From Marchantia polymorpha subsp. ruderalis (lineage: Eukaryota; Streptophyta; Marchantiopsida; Marchantiales; Marchantiaceae): a stretch of DNA of 64,000 nucleotides. The stretch is taken from positions 13,541,501-13,605,500 of the forward strand of contig AP031355.1 of the NCBI GenBank assembly GCA_037833965.1. Direction: 5' to 3'. Numbering within the stretch: the first letter of the stretch is position 1; the number at the start of each line of letters is the position of its first letter. Of the stretch, positions 36,195 through 47,749 are shown one piece after another. Under the pieces are notes generated by a model that saw only the letters and a list, made by a program, of their open reading frames with translations, had not been told where the DNA came from and ran no database searches. The translations under genes were made by a program, and so were the position numbers.

Positions 36195-36766
36195 ATGAAT
36201 CGATCATTCATGAAATATCCATTCAACCATCTTTTAACTCATTATGTGAATAGTGTATCAACTTTTTTTTGTTATATAATATGTCATGTTAGTGTAATTA
36301 ATTTTTTTTATTAATACTAAATTTGCAAAAAAAAATGATGGAAAGTATATTATTAAAAAACTTTGGATGTATGTTTAATTTTATGAAAATTCCTCAACAT
36401 AGTTTACAGTTCTAATACTATTTTAAATACCATTTTTTTAATCGTTTTTATTGTGTCATCGTTCTTATACAGAAAATTTTTAAAGTATTATAGTCAATTG
36501 AAAATTTCAATTTCAACATTCTTATGTTGAAATAAAACTATGTTAATATTATATATCATGCACTATTTGAAAGGAAATTTTATAAGGAAAAATTTCAAAT
36601 GAAATTTGATATGGTATGAAACTTTTTTTGATGATTAAAATGAACTAAATTACATAACTAGAATGAAATAAACTGAATTAAATTAATATCAGAGTAACAC
36701 ATACTGTGAATCATATAAATAATATACATGTATTTTAGCACATGCTTTTAAGTTCTTGTATTTAAT

Positions 36767-38900
36767 ATGTAAACTTAAAAATTAACGTTTGAAATATTAG
36801 TATTATTTTATCCTATTGGTGTTAAAGTAATTTATATGTAGAAATTATTTAGAAAAATTATTAAATTAACATATGTATCATTTTCTTTTCTATGTTCTAG
36901 TTATTGAATTTGCAAATAAACTAATATTTATAAATGCATATGACTCACTTTAGGATAAAAAAATATCATTATTATTAAGATGATGAAATTTAAATCAAAC
37001 ATGTATTATTGTTGGTTTGTTGGTATTTTATTATTCAAGAATTAGAATAAATCACAATAAATGTAACTAGTGTTCAAATGTATATAAATCATGTATGGCT
37101 TTTTGAAAAAAATTTTGTTGCATAATGCCATTTCCGTTATTTTATTTTATTATTTTTTAACTTTCTAAATTTTTAATTTTTTCCAAATTCTGTAATGATA
37201 TTTTTGAAAATATTAAAATGTGAGTAAAAAATTCATAATATTTAACATCATTTACTTAAATTGTCATCACTAAAACTCAAATTGCTAAACTAATCATATT
37301 AGGGATTTAATTTTACAGTATTAAAAAGAAACGAGAATTATATCTCTTTGTTATTTAGAAACCAAATCAAACAGTTTTTTAAGCTAAAGTTTTTGGAAAT
37401 TTTTATCATTTTAATATTAATATTATTAATAAAAAAATATATATATGATAAACTTTATTAATGGTTTTAATCCAATCAGAATTTCAAAATAATTTGAGTT
37501 TTTGTATTTCAAAGTTATTAATACTTAATCCAGATTATTTAAAATCGTTAATTTATTTATAATTTGAGAAGATTTTCTTTCTATATATATATATTGATTC
37601 TTACCATTGTACAATGAAAATGATTTTCGCACTTTCTCTTGAACTTGGAATTCATACTACACAATAGAGAGTTAGAAGATATTATTAAATAAATGTTTTT
37701 TATATTTTTTTAATGAAAATAAAAATAATAGTATCTGAAAGTGTCTTGAGTTATGGAATTAGTATTCGTTTTTTGAAAATATATTTTTAAATTCCAATCG
37801 ATATATCATTAAGAACCTCATTTTAGTGTAAACAAAAATTCCAAGTAACCTGAATTAATTTGAATAATCTAAATTGATTTGAAATTTTTTTATTATATAT
37901 ATTTTATTAATTCAAAATAAAGAAAAATTATATTACAATGAAAATTATTTTTAAATTCTCTAATTTTAATTTTTTTTTCAAACATGTGGATAATTACTTA
38001 CATATCTATCATATATATAAGAAATTTGTAAGTAAAATATCAACATGTTTGATATATATTACAATATTCATATGTCAAAGAAACAATAAATTATTAAGAT
38101 ATTTAGCTTTGAATTATTAATGTGCTATTTTTTATGTTTCAGTATATAAATGAATATATATATATACATATATATGAAAAAGGGTTTATATTTTCAAAAA
38201 TTGGTGAAAATTAAAAATAATTTTTATTATAATTTAACTCTTTTTCATTACAAATTAATTATACATACATCTTGAAGTATTAAGTATTTAGTAATTTAGT
38301 AATTAATTAGAAATTGATATTATAACTAGTAATTGAATTATTACGAACCAATGCTATTTCAACATTGCCACATGGATTGTATATTGGCAAAGATATTAGT
38401 GATATTTAGACTTGCAATGTATGCTTTCAAATATAAAGACTACAAATAACTATAAACATTTTTTAGTAATATATTCTCTCATTGCTTCTTCTACAATCTA
38501 ACTTCTCTTCATAACTTGAATTTTGTCCATTCGATAGTTCAATTTTTCAACTTTTTTTTTTTTTTTGGGATTTATTTCATTTTATATGTACATGTTTTAT
38601 TTTAGAATATTAATTAAAACTATATGTAAAAATGATGGCTCTAAGAAAGATATAATAAAAACATGCATACATATATACTAAGTTTAAAACCAACTAAGAA
38701 TGATTTAAATACAATCATTTATCTGAAAATAATAGATCATTTTTATTTCAATTCTAAAGTTTGTCGAGGACTAGGTTAGATGTAAAAGAGTAGTGACAAT
38801 GAGACTTTGACTCAAAAAAAATTGTTTAATATTGTGATGTGAGAGGTTACGACTACTTAATAAAGAAAAAGAGACAATCTTCAAAGACGTGTAGCATATT
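36767..38900. other. AT-rich non-coding block right of the duplication
   Basis: Very AT-rich, with AT/ATATAC microsatellites near 37570-37595 and 38153-38175 and a poly-T run near 38550. No gene or element recognised. Confidence 0.75.
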
Positions 38901-41900
38901 CAGGATTCTAGATGTACCTTCTCCACATGGAGCTATTGACATTGAATGCCTTCGCAGTTTCACAACAATCTAATCAATGTTAACATCAAATTTTCATTCA
39001 TAAACTCGGGACACAATTTTCTCTCCTCCTGTTTCTTGAGGGTAAAGTTTATGGTGACTGATACGGATGGCAAAACAATAAGAGGAAGTAGCACCAGGAA
39101 GTTGCGTGTACAATAAAAACTCATGGGATAGTGAGTTAAACAAGAGACATACATTTACATACATCTACATACATGTACACGGCAATAACAAGTGGAGGAA
39201 AAGAACAATTACTAGCAGATATATTTCTTAAATTTGAGTCAAAATGCTTCAAGAATACTTGCCTTATTTCTATGTTTTCGTTAGTTTCATTCTGAACATG
39301 ACACATATCTAAAACATCTTAAAAATCTTCATTGGTGGAGCGAGTAGAGGAATGGGCCGACACCTATCAAAGATCACATGGCAGAGTAAAAACAGGGCAA
39401 ACGCTCCATGGCTGACTCGAAACTTTACCTATTTGATCAAGGAGATGGTATCCTTTTGAGATGACAAATGATTTATCTCTTGAACGTTTATTACGAACGT
39501 ACATTGCTGGAGTCAGTAGAATAGTAGATGAAAATCCATCAGAGATCAAATGGCAGAGAAAAAACAGCGCAAAAGCTTTTTCGTTGACTTGACCTCACCT
39601 AGTTCGTCGATAATACATATCTGACTTCTTGAACTGTGGGTCTATCTATATTCAGAACTCACTCAGAAGTAAAACATGTGAGGGGTTTCGGACTGGCTTG
39701 ACATGTGCCTTTGAACCTATAGGTCCTAACACTCTGATGTCTCACTCTGTGGATGTTCGTCAGAATCGGGAAGATACTCATGCATATAAAGAAATGTGCT
39801 CCCATTCGCGGAAAGGTGTCACTGAAGATAGCGGGAGCTAAAAAATCACTCTACGTGGACCAACAGAAGTCAAATGACCTTTTAGCCTTTTCCAGTATCC
39901 AAAAGAGATTCCCAACTGTTAACGGTTTGGTACAACACAGAAACATAACGGCTTTGTCTTAAAGTATTATCACCTTCGACAACATCAGCGAATGGTGCTC
40001 TTGATTCTGACATCCACTTACATCCCACATATATTGTATGTATCAGAATATCGAAAAGTAATGGATACAATATCAGATATTTCTCAACAGAACTTTGAAG
40101 CAAGTTCTCAACTTACGTGACTAGCAGGCTTACAATGATTAATGAAGGGGTGGAATGTATGTGCTCATAATTTACCATCACTGGATTATTCTTACTTTTT
40201 TGAGGAAGGGAGCAGCTCGCATGAGAAATTTCACTTGACATCAAGAATGCTTGCTACATAGTTCGTGCTGAAGATGTTGTTACTCTGAAAGTTGGGTTCT
40301 TATGTGATCGAATGAATAGCTTGAACTCTACATGAAAATGAACTGAAAATAAGCTCTATGAAGGTTTCTACGTGGAAGCGTTCCCCATAAAGAGTCCATC
40401 AAAATCTCTAGCTTCTAGGCAGGAGAAAGCGAGACCCACATTTATGAAACGAGTGTAAGGGTCAAAGATGTTCAGAACAGACAAAGTATTTCGGCTACAC
40501 TTTGAAAAATAAATGCTTTGAGGTTCTCATATATTTCTTTACCCACACTTAAAAGTTCCAGAAAGAAAAGTGTGCTTCTAACTTCGATGGCCAACCCGGC
40601 AGACTTCTTTCAATGCATCTCCATCAATATTTCAGAGACTGACAAATGGCACTATAGCGTTAATCTTTCATACCAACAAGTAACAATCACTATAGCTGCA
40701 TGAGAAAGGTACTAACTTAGTTACTTACTTGGTAAAGTCAGCCAAGCTTGAAGCAATCAGAGTCACTATATGTAGGCCGAATTATACGAGCAACAATACT
40801 GCGAATAATATACGGAAACTCAACGAGAGTTAGTACATTAACTGCAATAATCGTAACCCTCAAATCTATAGCTCCTACATAGCTACTGATATGAGGAACT
40901 TATTTTTTCTTATACAGGAATCTTTCTCCTAAGAATCTTTCTCCTCTAGCTGGATTGTACCAATAATGATATCCATTGGCAGCTCCAACAGTAATGAAAT
41001 TAAAGATCATGAAATCAATGGTCGAGAAAAGTTTTCAGGAGGCAAGGAATGCATGCTAGAAATTCAAAAAAATTGCATACAGCAAGTGTGACCATGTTAA
41101 ACTTTGCTCATCAAGACAGATTTGATCATATTGAAATGAAGAACATGGAGGAAGTATTCTTTTAGAAATAAGCTACTCACCTGCCGTGGAAGAAAGAAAG
41201 AAAGTGAACTTTGAGATATCGAAGTATACTTTCACCCCTTCTTCTCCAAAAAATGGTGTATCCGTGGTTGCTATGGTCGTTGGAAATGTTGGCTTTCAAA
41301 TACTGTAGATGCCGTATGTCAGTATAACGACGACACGCAAATACTGTGCTGCTAATATGCATGCCAGGTTCCTGCTAAAACTTAGTTCTTGCAACACGTG
41401 TACCTCCTCAAACATATCCGCAGGTAACGCTCGAGAGATTCATGCAACACTACCATTGGTAGCCAGTAAGTATCACTGGATAAAGTACTCAAGATTTGCA
41501 GACTACAACTAGATTAGCTGCAAAAATGTACTTCGTGTCCTAACTAGGAATCATAGAGTGCAAAGGCGACACAACGTGCACGCAACACTCCAATAGGTAG
41601 GACACACCGTTAGAACTTTAATATTCTATCTAAAAAATATTCAAAGCTAGTTCATCACATTTCTCAACACGTTGCTTTTGGTAGATAGCTGAGCTGAAAT
41701 AGATACTGTAACTTTTATCTACATGTAAGAATCCCAAGTGATGCTATGTGAGCGTAGCCCCTTCCTACCCCTTGTTTGCATCACTGTACGACTTCATGGG
41801 GTCTTCCCATCATTCATGCTATCATACTCGCTCCTTTTGTCTACATCCAAGAAACGGTGTTTACTTGTGTCAGTTGCCTCATGGCCATACGTGGCATGTG

Positions 41901-43440
41901 TAATAAAATACTCAAAATGGAAAGCTGTTTTTCAACCTTGTCGGTGTCTTGTTTAATCAACAACAACGTTTCAGGACAATTCATCGGTAATCAGTATTTC
42001 AACTTCCCTAGAGTAAACAATAATGCATGTAATAGAAATATGATATAGGTTATCTTCCTCCAACTTGTTGTAATTCCATCTTACTTGATACATACCCCTT
42101 CAGTAATTCTTTACTGCAGTCCGCTTTGCAAATAACACCTTCACGAAAACAATGAGATGAGTCTCAACACCAGGCTTGCAGCAGTCAAAGTGATCATAAA
42201 CAGAGAGCTTGCAGACTAAATTTAAGTTATCGGGCTGTATTCGGCTTTACATCGTCATCATGCATTTCGATTCAGTAAGAGAACTTCCGTTGGAGCACTA
42301 GCCTTCAAACCATATTTTACAGACAGCACTCTATATTCTGTAGAAAATAAATGAGATGCATCATATGTCTATAAGATAGAGGCATATGCTAGAATCCATG
42401 TCAACTCTCACAAGCAGAAAACCAAGTGTAACTACCACATCCTACGAAGATATAAATATAACTACCTTTTGACGACAATTTCTATTGTCTTCAAAAGGAT
42501 TATTAAGGCAACCCACAGAGTTGAACATTGTAACGCAAGCAGATAAGTTATCAAGCTGGTCGGGTAACAGCATAACTGTGAGAGAGGTAATATTGCAGTA
42601 TACTGATTAGTAGATCTGTGCACTACCATTTAGTTCACAACTGAGGGTGACAACCATCAAAGATTCACATGGAACATAAAACCGGTTGTAATTCTGATGC
42701 CACATAGTTTGAAAATTTCATATTGATATCCATAAGTTCAGTTTAAGTCATAAACAGATATCTAGAAGCTCTTGGAGGAACCGTACGAGGATCTGTGGAC
42801 TACTTCTTCTACTTTGCGAGTGAAGGATTTTTTTAGTTACTATATAACGAAGAATACATACAGCGCACGCCAAACTTAATGGCGCAAGTAGGGGAAGCGA
42901 TATCCAAGTTCCGAATGTGCCGACGAGGACTCTGGTTTGAAATCATCGACCTGATTTCAAGATACGAAATCAAGCGGACACAGATATCCAGAAGGATTTG
43001 AATCTCAAAATCATTCACTTTTACCAAAGAGTCATTCACCCAACTAAAACTTGAATGTGAGAGTCATTGAAGATGCAAACATAGTGACAAAATGACTTGC
43101 TACAGCTGGAAACCTCGTTTTCAAACAACAATCTCATACTGCGATAAAATTTACAAGAAAGAAATGCTAGCATTAGGTTGGCAATGTAGAAACATTAACT
43201 ACCTGCGAGTTGTTAGAGCATGCCTCATCCCGTTTGTCTTTGAGAAAGCTATCCAGCTTACACAGTAATCTGTTAGAGGGAATTACAGTTGTACTTACCT
43301 TGTAATGTCAGCTTGAAAGATCTCCCAATCCACAATGAATTATCCAAGCCCTCCAACCTCCGAAAGCCTAGTCACAGGTCCTGCGCGTTAGCATAAACCT
43401 AGATTAGCTCGGTGGCCGACCACGTCGAATTGAGAACTAC
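38901..43440. other. Mid-GC region with weak coding-like frames, no gene assigned
   Basis: Composition is like that of the DPP III region. Open frames of 60-90 codons occur on the plus strand (for example 40518-40703, with a run SINISETDKWHYSVNLSYQ before a GTAACA; 41309-41512; 41738-42048) but no family is recognised. A diverged direct repeat of about 50 bp (GATCACATGGCAGAG / GATCAAATGGCAGAG) occurs at about 39364-39412 and 39537-39586. Confidence 0.3.
42465..42498. repeat. Hairpin, 15-bp arms with one mismatch
   Basis: CCTTTTGACGACAAT pairs with ATTGTCTTCAAAAGG around a 4-base loop. Confidence 0.8.
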
Positions 43441-43445
43441 TGCAG

Positions 43446-43664
43446 GACTCCGAACTCGTCAAAAAACCACTCTCCTTTGTTTGCTCGGGCTTCAACGAGG
43501 TGTATAAATTTCTTCGGTCCGACAAAGCCTTCCATGACATTAACATCGTCTTGTTCAAAGCTACTGAATATCAGAAGTTTAAAACTTTCAACCCATCCCC
43601 AAGAAAGGAGAGAACTGGTCGAAGATCTGCTATTTATGTAGATTATCATTTACATTCGTGCTAA
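43446..43664 (+). CDS. Possible coding exon of an unknown gene
   Basis: A 72-codon open stretch follows an acceptor-like CTACTGCAG. It reads DSELVKKPLSFVCSGFNEVY, then KFLRSDKAFHDINIVLFKAT, and ends in a stop. Its Lys/Phe/Asp-rich composition and preceding AG make it one of the more convincing coding stretches here. No domain is recognised. The minus-strand frame over the same bases looks like its shadow. Confidence 0.3.
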   Translation, partial: DSELVKKPLSFVCSGFNEVYKFLRSDKAFHDINIVLFKATEYQKFKTFNPSPRKERTGRRSAIYVDYHLHSC

Positions 43665-44037
43665 CCCATCAAACTATCCGCTGATTGCATGGACGAACAA
43701 TTCCGTTCAATGCGCGTGCTGGACCATCCAAATAATGCTCAGTAGCTTTGATCTAGTATTTGTCAAGGTAATTAGAAAACAGCATATTGTTATTTACAAT
43801 GCAAGTAACTAATAATATAGGAGTGATAACTTGATTCGTCAATATATTAATGATTTAACTCTCGGAAAGCTACAGCTCAATACTACGATCCATGTTCCTC
43901 ACATATTGCTGTGTCGATCATAGCCCGAGTTTTATTATGAAGATATATGTCGTTCTAAAAGTGTCCAACATGTGGAGAGCCGACGTCAATCCGTGTATAT
44001 TTTTTCGTTTCGCGTTAACGTTCAAATATTGCGCTGA

Positions 44038-44259
44038 GATATTGAAAATTGCACTACGGACTCACAAATCGCAAATGGCTTGGCCTCAAAATGTAGCATG
44101 ACTGACGTATTCATGCACACTGTTGTTATAGAAAGATGGCAAAGGCTGAGATGTGCAGGTCTCGTGGATGACATCTTCACAGCGTTGAAGACTAATGTAC
44201 ACAGAAGAGGACCAAATTCTCGGAAGAAGGTCATTACCATTTACCTTGATCATAAATGA
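44038..44259 (+). CDS. Possible coding stretch of an unknown gene
   Basis: A 73-codon open stretch starting DIENCTTDSQIANG and containing VVIERWQRLRCAGLVDDIF and KKVITIYLDHK before a stop. It may belong with the stretch at 43446-43664 on the same strand. No family recognised, and no clear splice border at the right end. Confidence 0.25.
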   Translation, partial: DIENCTTDSQIANGLASKCSMTDVFMHTVVIERWQRLRCAGLVDDIFTALKTNVHRRGPNSRKKVITIYLDHK

Positions 44260-44940
44260 TTGAAGGTCGTATGCTTTACAGCTCTATTCGGGACGTGGTC
44301 TCTTTTTCTGGTCGTATCATGTCAAATGATGTCACACGAAAGTGATAGCAATACATCTGCTATAAAAATCCAGAACGAAAATTCCACAGTATTATGATAA
44401 CATTCTACATGACGAAACTGCCGCACGACGTCACATCAGACACTGAAGATCAGACATTGCTTGTTAGTCTGACTGCGGTGAACACGAGCTGAAGCGCACT
44501 CCACAGCAGATTGTTACACTAGATCACTATATCGCGATTGAGTCTCAAGATTCATCAATGAACAGTGGTATTTCTCAATATCAGATGTGAAGACCCGACT
44601 CAGGGAGTAAATTCGTCACAAAGTTTAGGTGCGCTTAATCCAGCATGCCAAACCAGGCAAACTGTAAGCTTCGAGTTACCTGTAAAGAATTCTCGTCGAG
44701 GTCATGCTCAAATTTGCACTGCGGCTACATCCAGGTCGGTACGTTAGGTCTATGAGCAAGATCGTGAGACCATGATGCGACCCCAATCTGCTGTTCTCCT
44801 TAAGGTTCACACATTGTCAGAACTGATAGTTATATCTGTACATCACACAGCAGCCTCTGGTCTAAAGCTCTTGCCATGTTCAGCAGTCACCACAATGCAC
44901 AGGAGACCGGAGATGAGAAACAAATGTGACTACGCTGGAT
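44260..44940. other. Mid-GC stretch, nothing recognised
   Basis: No coding-like frame beyond 60 codons and no repeat noticed. Confidence 0.5.
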
Positions 44941-45720
44941 TTTAGATTATAGAGAGTTCCAATGTACACTTATAAATGTTGGAATATTTTAATAATATAA
45001 TAAGATATTTGAGATAAAATCACTGTTGAAATGGAAACAGAGATATATATAAAAATCCCGATAATCAATAGAGTAAAATATGAAAAGTGATCAAGCATAG
45101 AAAAAAATCTATTTTCCTGTCATGTGAAGCGTATTTTTACTTTTAACGTAACAATAAAGATATTTAAAGTAAATCCAAAACACTTTCAATCTCTAATATC
45201 TCTTGGAAATTTGAGATAAACTGTCATCCATGATCTCCATTGAATAAATAGTAACCATCCCATATTATATCATGGCTACAATTATTGCAAAACTATGTTC
45301 TCTCATACACTAAATAAAGTTGAGTATTTCAATGCCCATGAGCAAATTTTAAGAACATAAACTATTTCAAGCCAATTGGATAATATATGCTTACCATATC
45401 AAATTGGATATAATAGAATGTGTCTATATAGTTCACTTATCTTTCTACAACTCTTAATAAAAAAAATTTTCTCCCAGTTAAATTTGTTCTAAGGTTATCT
45501 GAATTCATGACATATTCCATGTGAACATGGTTGTAAGATGCTAGATCGAAATGAGATACCTACAATTAAAAACTGTTAACACGAATACATAGCTGTGCCA
45601 ATATAAGTCTTGTGTTTGTAAAAGGACCAAAAGAATGTAAAAGCAACGCTAACAAAAAATATCTCTGATCTTCAACCAATCATGAGAAACGTACTCAATA
45701 TCTCGTCATGCCTTCCACCT
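44941..45720. other. AT-rich break
   Basis: Low-GC, non-coding sequence separating two mid-GC regions. Nothing recognised. Confidence 0.6.
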
Positions 45721-47555
45721 GTAAGTCTTGATATCTGAGTAATACTACAAACAGGTATTGGTCGAGACCATTTACATCCTGCAACAAGAAATATCTTTCT
45801 CTGCTTCTTCCATTGGTTTTCAACGTGAGGGGCCTACTGAGGTTATGTGCACATGTCCGCGTCGTTACCGTACGCGCTGTTGATTTCCGACAAAGTCCGT
45901 ACCCAATCTATGTCTCTATACATTGGCGGGGCCCCTAATAATTCCTTAGGCCACACCCACAACAAGTCCCGATACCCGCACGAATGGGGTGTATTGATTT
46001 CATATCAAATCTTGATATAATGATTATCTAGAATTTATCTCAAATATATACGATAAGGTATTTATCAAGCTAAGCCTTGGGAACCAAAACGTTGAGAATA
46101 TCCGATTTGGATCATATACTACATTCCGGTTTCCAAGACTTACCTTGATAACCCTTGGATACTTCAATTTATAATTGATCACTGTACACTTAACTATAAA
46201 TCTCAAAATTTTACGTTGCAAAATCACGTGAAAATTCGGGTGGTGTAGCCTATACTTATCAATCTTCCCGCGCGAAGTTCCATCCCGTTATGCGAATTCC
46301 GCAATTGAGGACATTGGCTCATATTCAGTTCCACCCGTACTCTCCATCTTTTGAACAACATACCAGAGAAAATCATTCGATAAGAATTGGAAGAAGCTTC
46401 CGCCGACAGCATGATATCTCTTGGCTGCATAATCTATATTTTAGACCCACCGACAAACGTTGCAAAATTGACACAAGCTGCTGCAACTTTGACATCCACG
46501 AGACTAATGTTATGTACTACAAAACATTTAAGGTGCAATCGAACAAGGATCGCATTGATAATAGATCTTAGTATGTAACAGTGTCTATTATCAACTTATG
46601 TTATAGCTAGTTGATTCTCTATCGCAGCTTGACATGTATATGAGTTTGTAATTCTGAGCGATGAAACTAGAAATCTGCTTCAGGAAGAAAATAAATGTAG
46701 ACCCGTAACCAAGTAAGAGTCTGAAACATAAAAGAACCTGCTGGCGAATCTCAAATCGTGAATTGTAGTACTTCGACAGATTGCATTCCTCCACTCTCCT
46801 GCTTGCGGAGTAGCCAAAATCTTATCAATTTCTTGATTTCTTCACGTGATGCTTGGTGAAATCTCTCACATTCGCGCTAAAGAATCCTCATTGCTTTCAA
46901 CTGAAGATGGTTCAACGGTCCAGCAGGTGTAATATGTCATACAACTACGACAGGAAGGACTCCTGGAGACATAACAGAGCAAAGAATGATCATCCGTCAA
47001 ACACGAAAGATTGGGATGGAAGGTTTGCCGCTATCTCGAAATGTATTCTTCTGTCCGTTGATATATTTTTGGAAACTAAGTTCATCGCAAAATCTGAGAA
47101 AGTCAGTATTGTCCCCAGATGGCCCCTTGGACATTGAAAGATTTGTTGAGTAGCGTCAGATAGGCTGCCACATATGCTATAGCATAGGAGTTTTGACGGC
47201 TGGTGGAGAAATCGAAATGATTCTCTCCGTGGATATACAAAGTACAACATCATTGCGATGGTAGGAAAGAAAGTACAGCTCTGAGAATTTCCTGATTGCA
47301 ACTTCTTCGACGGATTGTCGAATTGTCCCGAGACTTGGTTCAACTCAATCCAGGTTGTATTGCGTGGTGAACAAAGCAGATCCAGGATCCTCCAAATCAC
47401 GATATCCATATTGGCCAAAGACATTCATTGAAAGATAAAAAGGCTCAGAACTCCACGAAAGAAATGTCCTAAATATGTTAATATCCAATCTCAACAAGTT
47501 CACTGCACCATCCGTGTCTCATGGACCTGCGACAGACTGTGGACGAGAAATGCTG
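45721..47555. other. Mid-GC region with unresolved coding-like frames
   Basis: The longest frame is on the minus strand at 46990-47424 (144 codons, ending IAANLPSQSFVFDG when read backwards through the region). The plus strand over the same bases also has coding-like runs (for example SLRGYTKYNIIAMVGKKVQ near 47220-47280). I could not decide which strand is real, and no family is recognised. Confidence 0.25.
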
Positions 47556-47749
47556 GAAATGAAGTAACTTGTAATGGACAGGTGATAAGAGTGATGAAAG
47601 GGATGCCGGATGACTGATGATCTTATATTTTAAGCTGAATGTGAGCTAACAGAAATGAAGTACCTTGTCAATGAACAGGTGATAAGGGTGATGAAAAGGG
47701 ATGATCGATGACTGATGATCTCATACTTTAAGCTGAACGTCAGCTAACA
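47556..47749 (+). repeat. 97-bp tandem pair with C/D-box-like motifs
   Basis: Two adjacent copies (47556-47651 and 47652-47749) are about 85% alike by eye. Each holds GTGATGA (47591-47597; 47688-47694), then CTGA (47614-47617; 47712-47715) and a second CTGA (47635-47638; 47733-47736), the order of C, D' and D boxes in box C/D snoRNAs. No clear terminal stem brackets the boxes and I could not name a guide target, so the snoRNA reading is speculative. The repeat itself is certain. Confidence 0.75.

Larger units (their letters stand above)
28982..36766 (+). repeat. Tandem duplication, unit 2 (7,785 bp)
   Basis: The second, directly adjoining copy of 21201-28981. It ends at 36766, where the sequence departs from unit 1 (unit 1 continues into the start of unit 2; unit 2 continues into unique AT-rich DNA). 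It is four bases longer because of the AT microsatellite at about 36166-36194. Confidence 0.97.

Noticed and set aside
21201-36766. Satellite or centromeric array
   Set aside because: Only two units of 7.8 kb, with distinct MITEs and islands inside; no higher copy number in the window.
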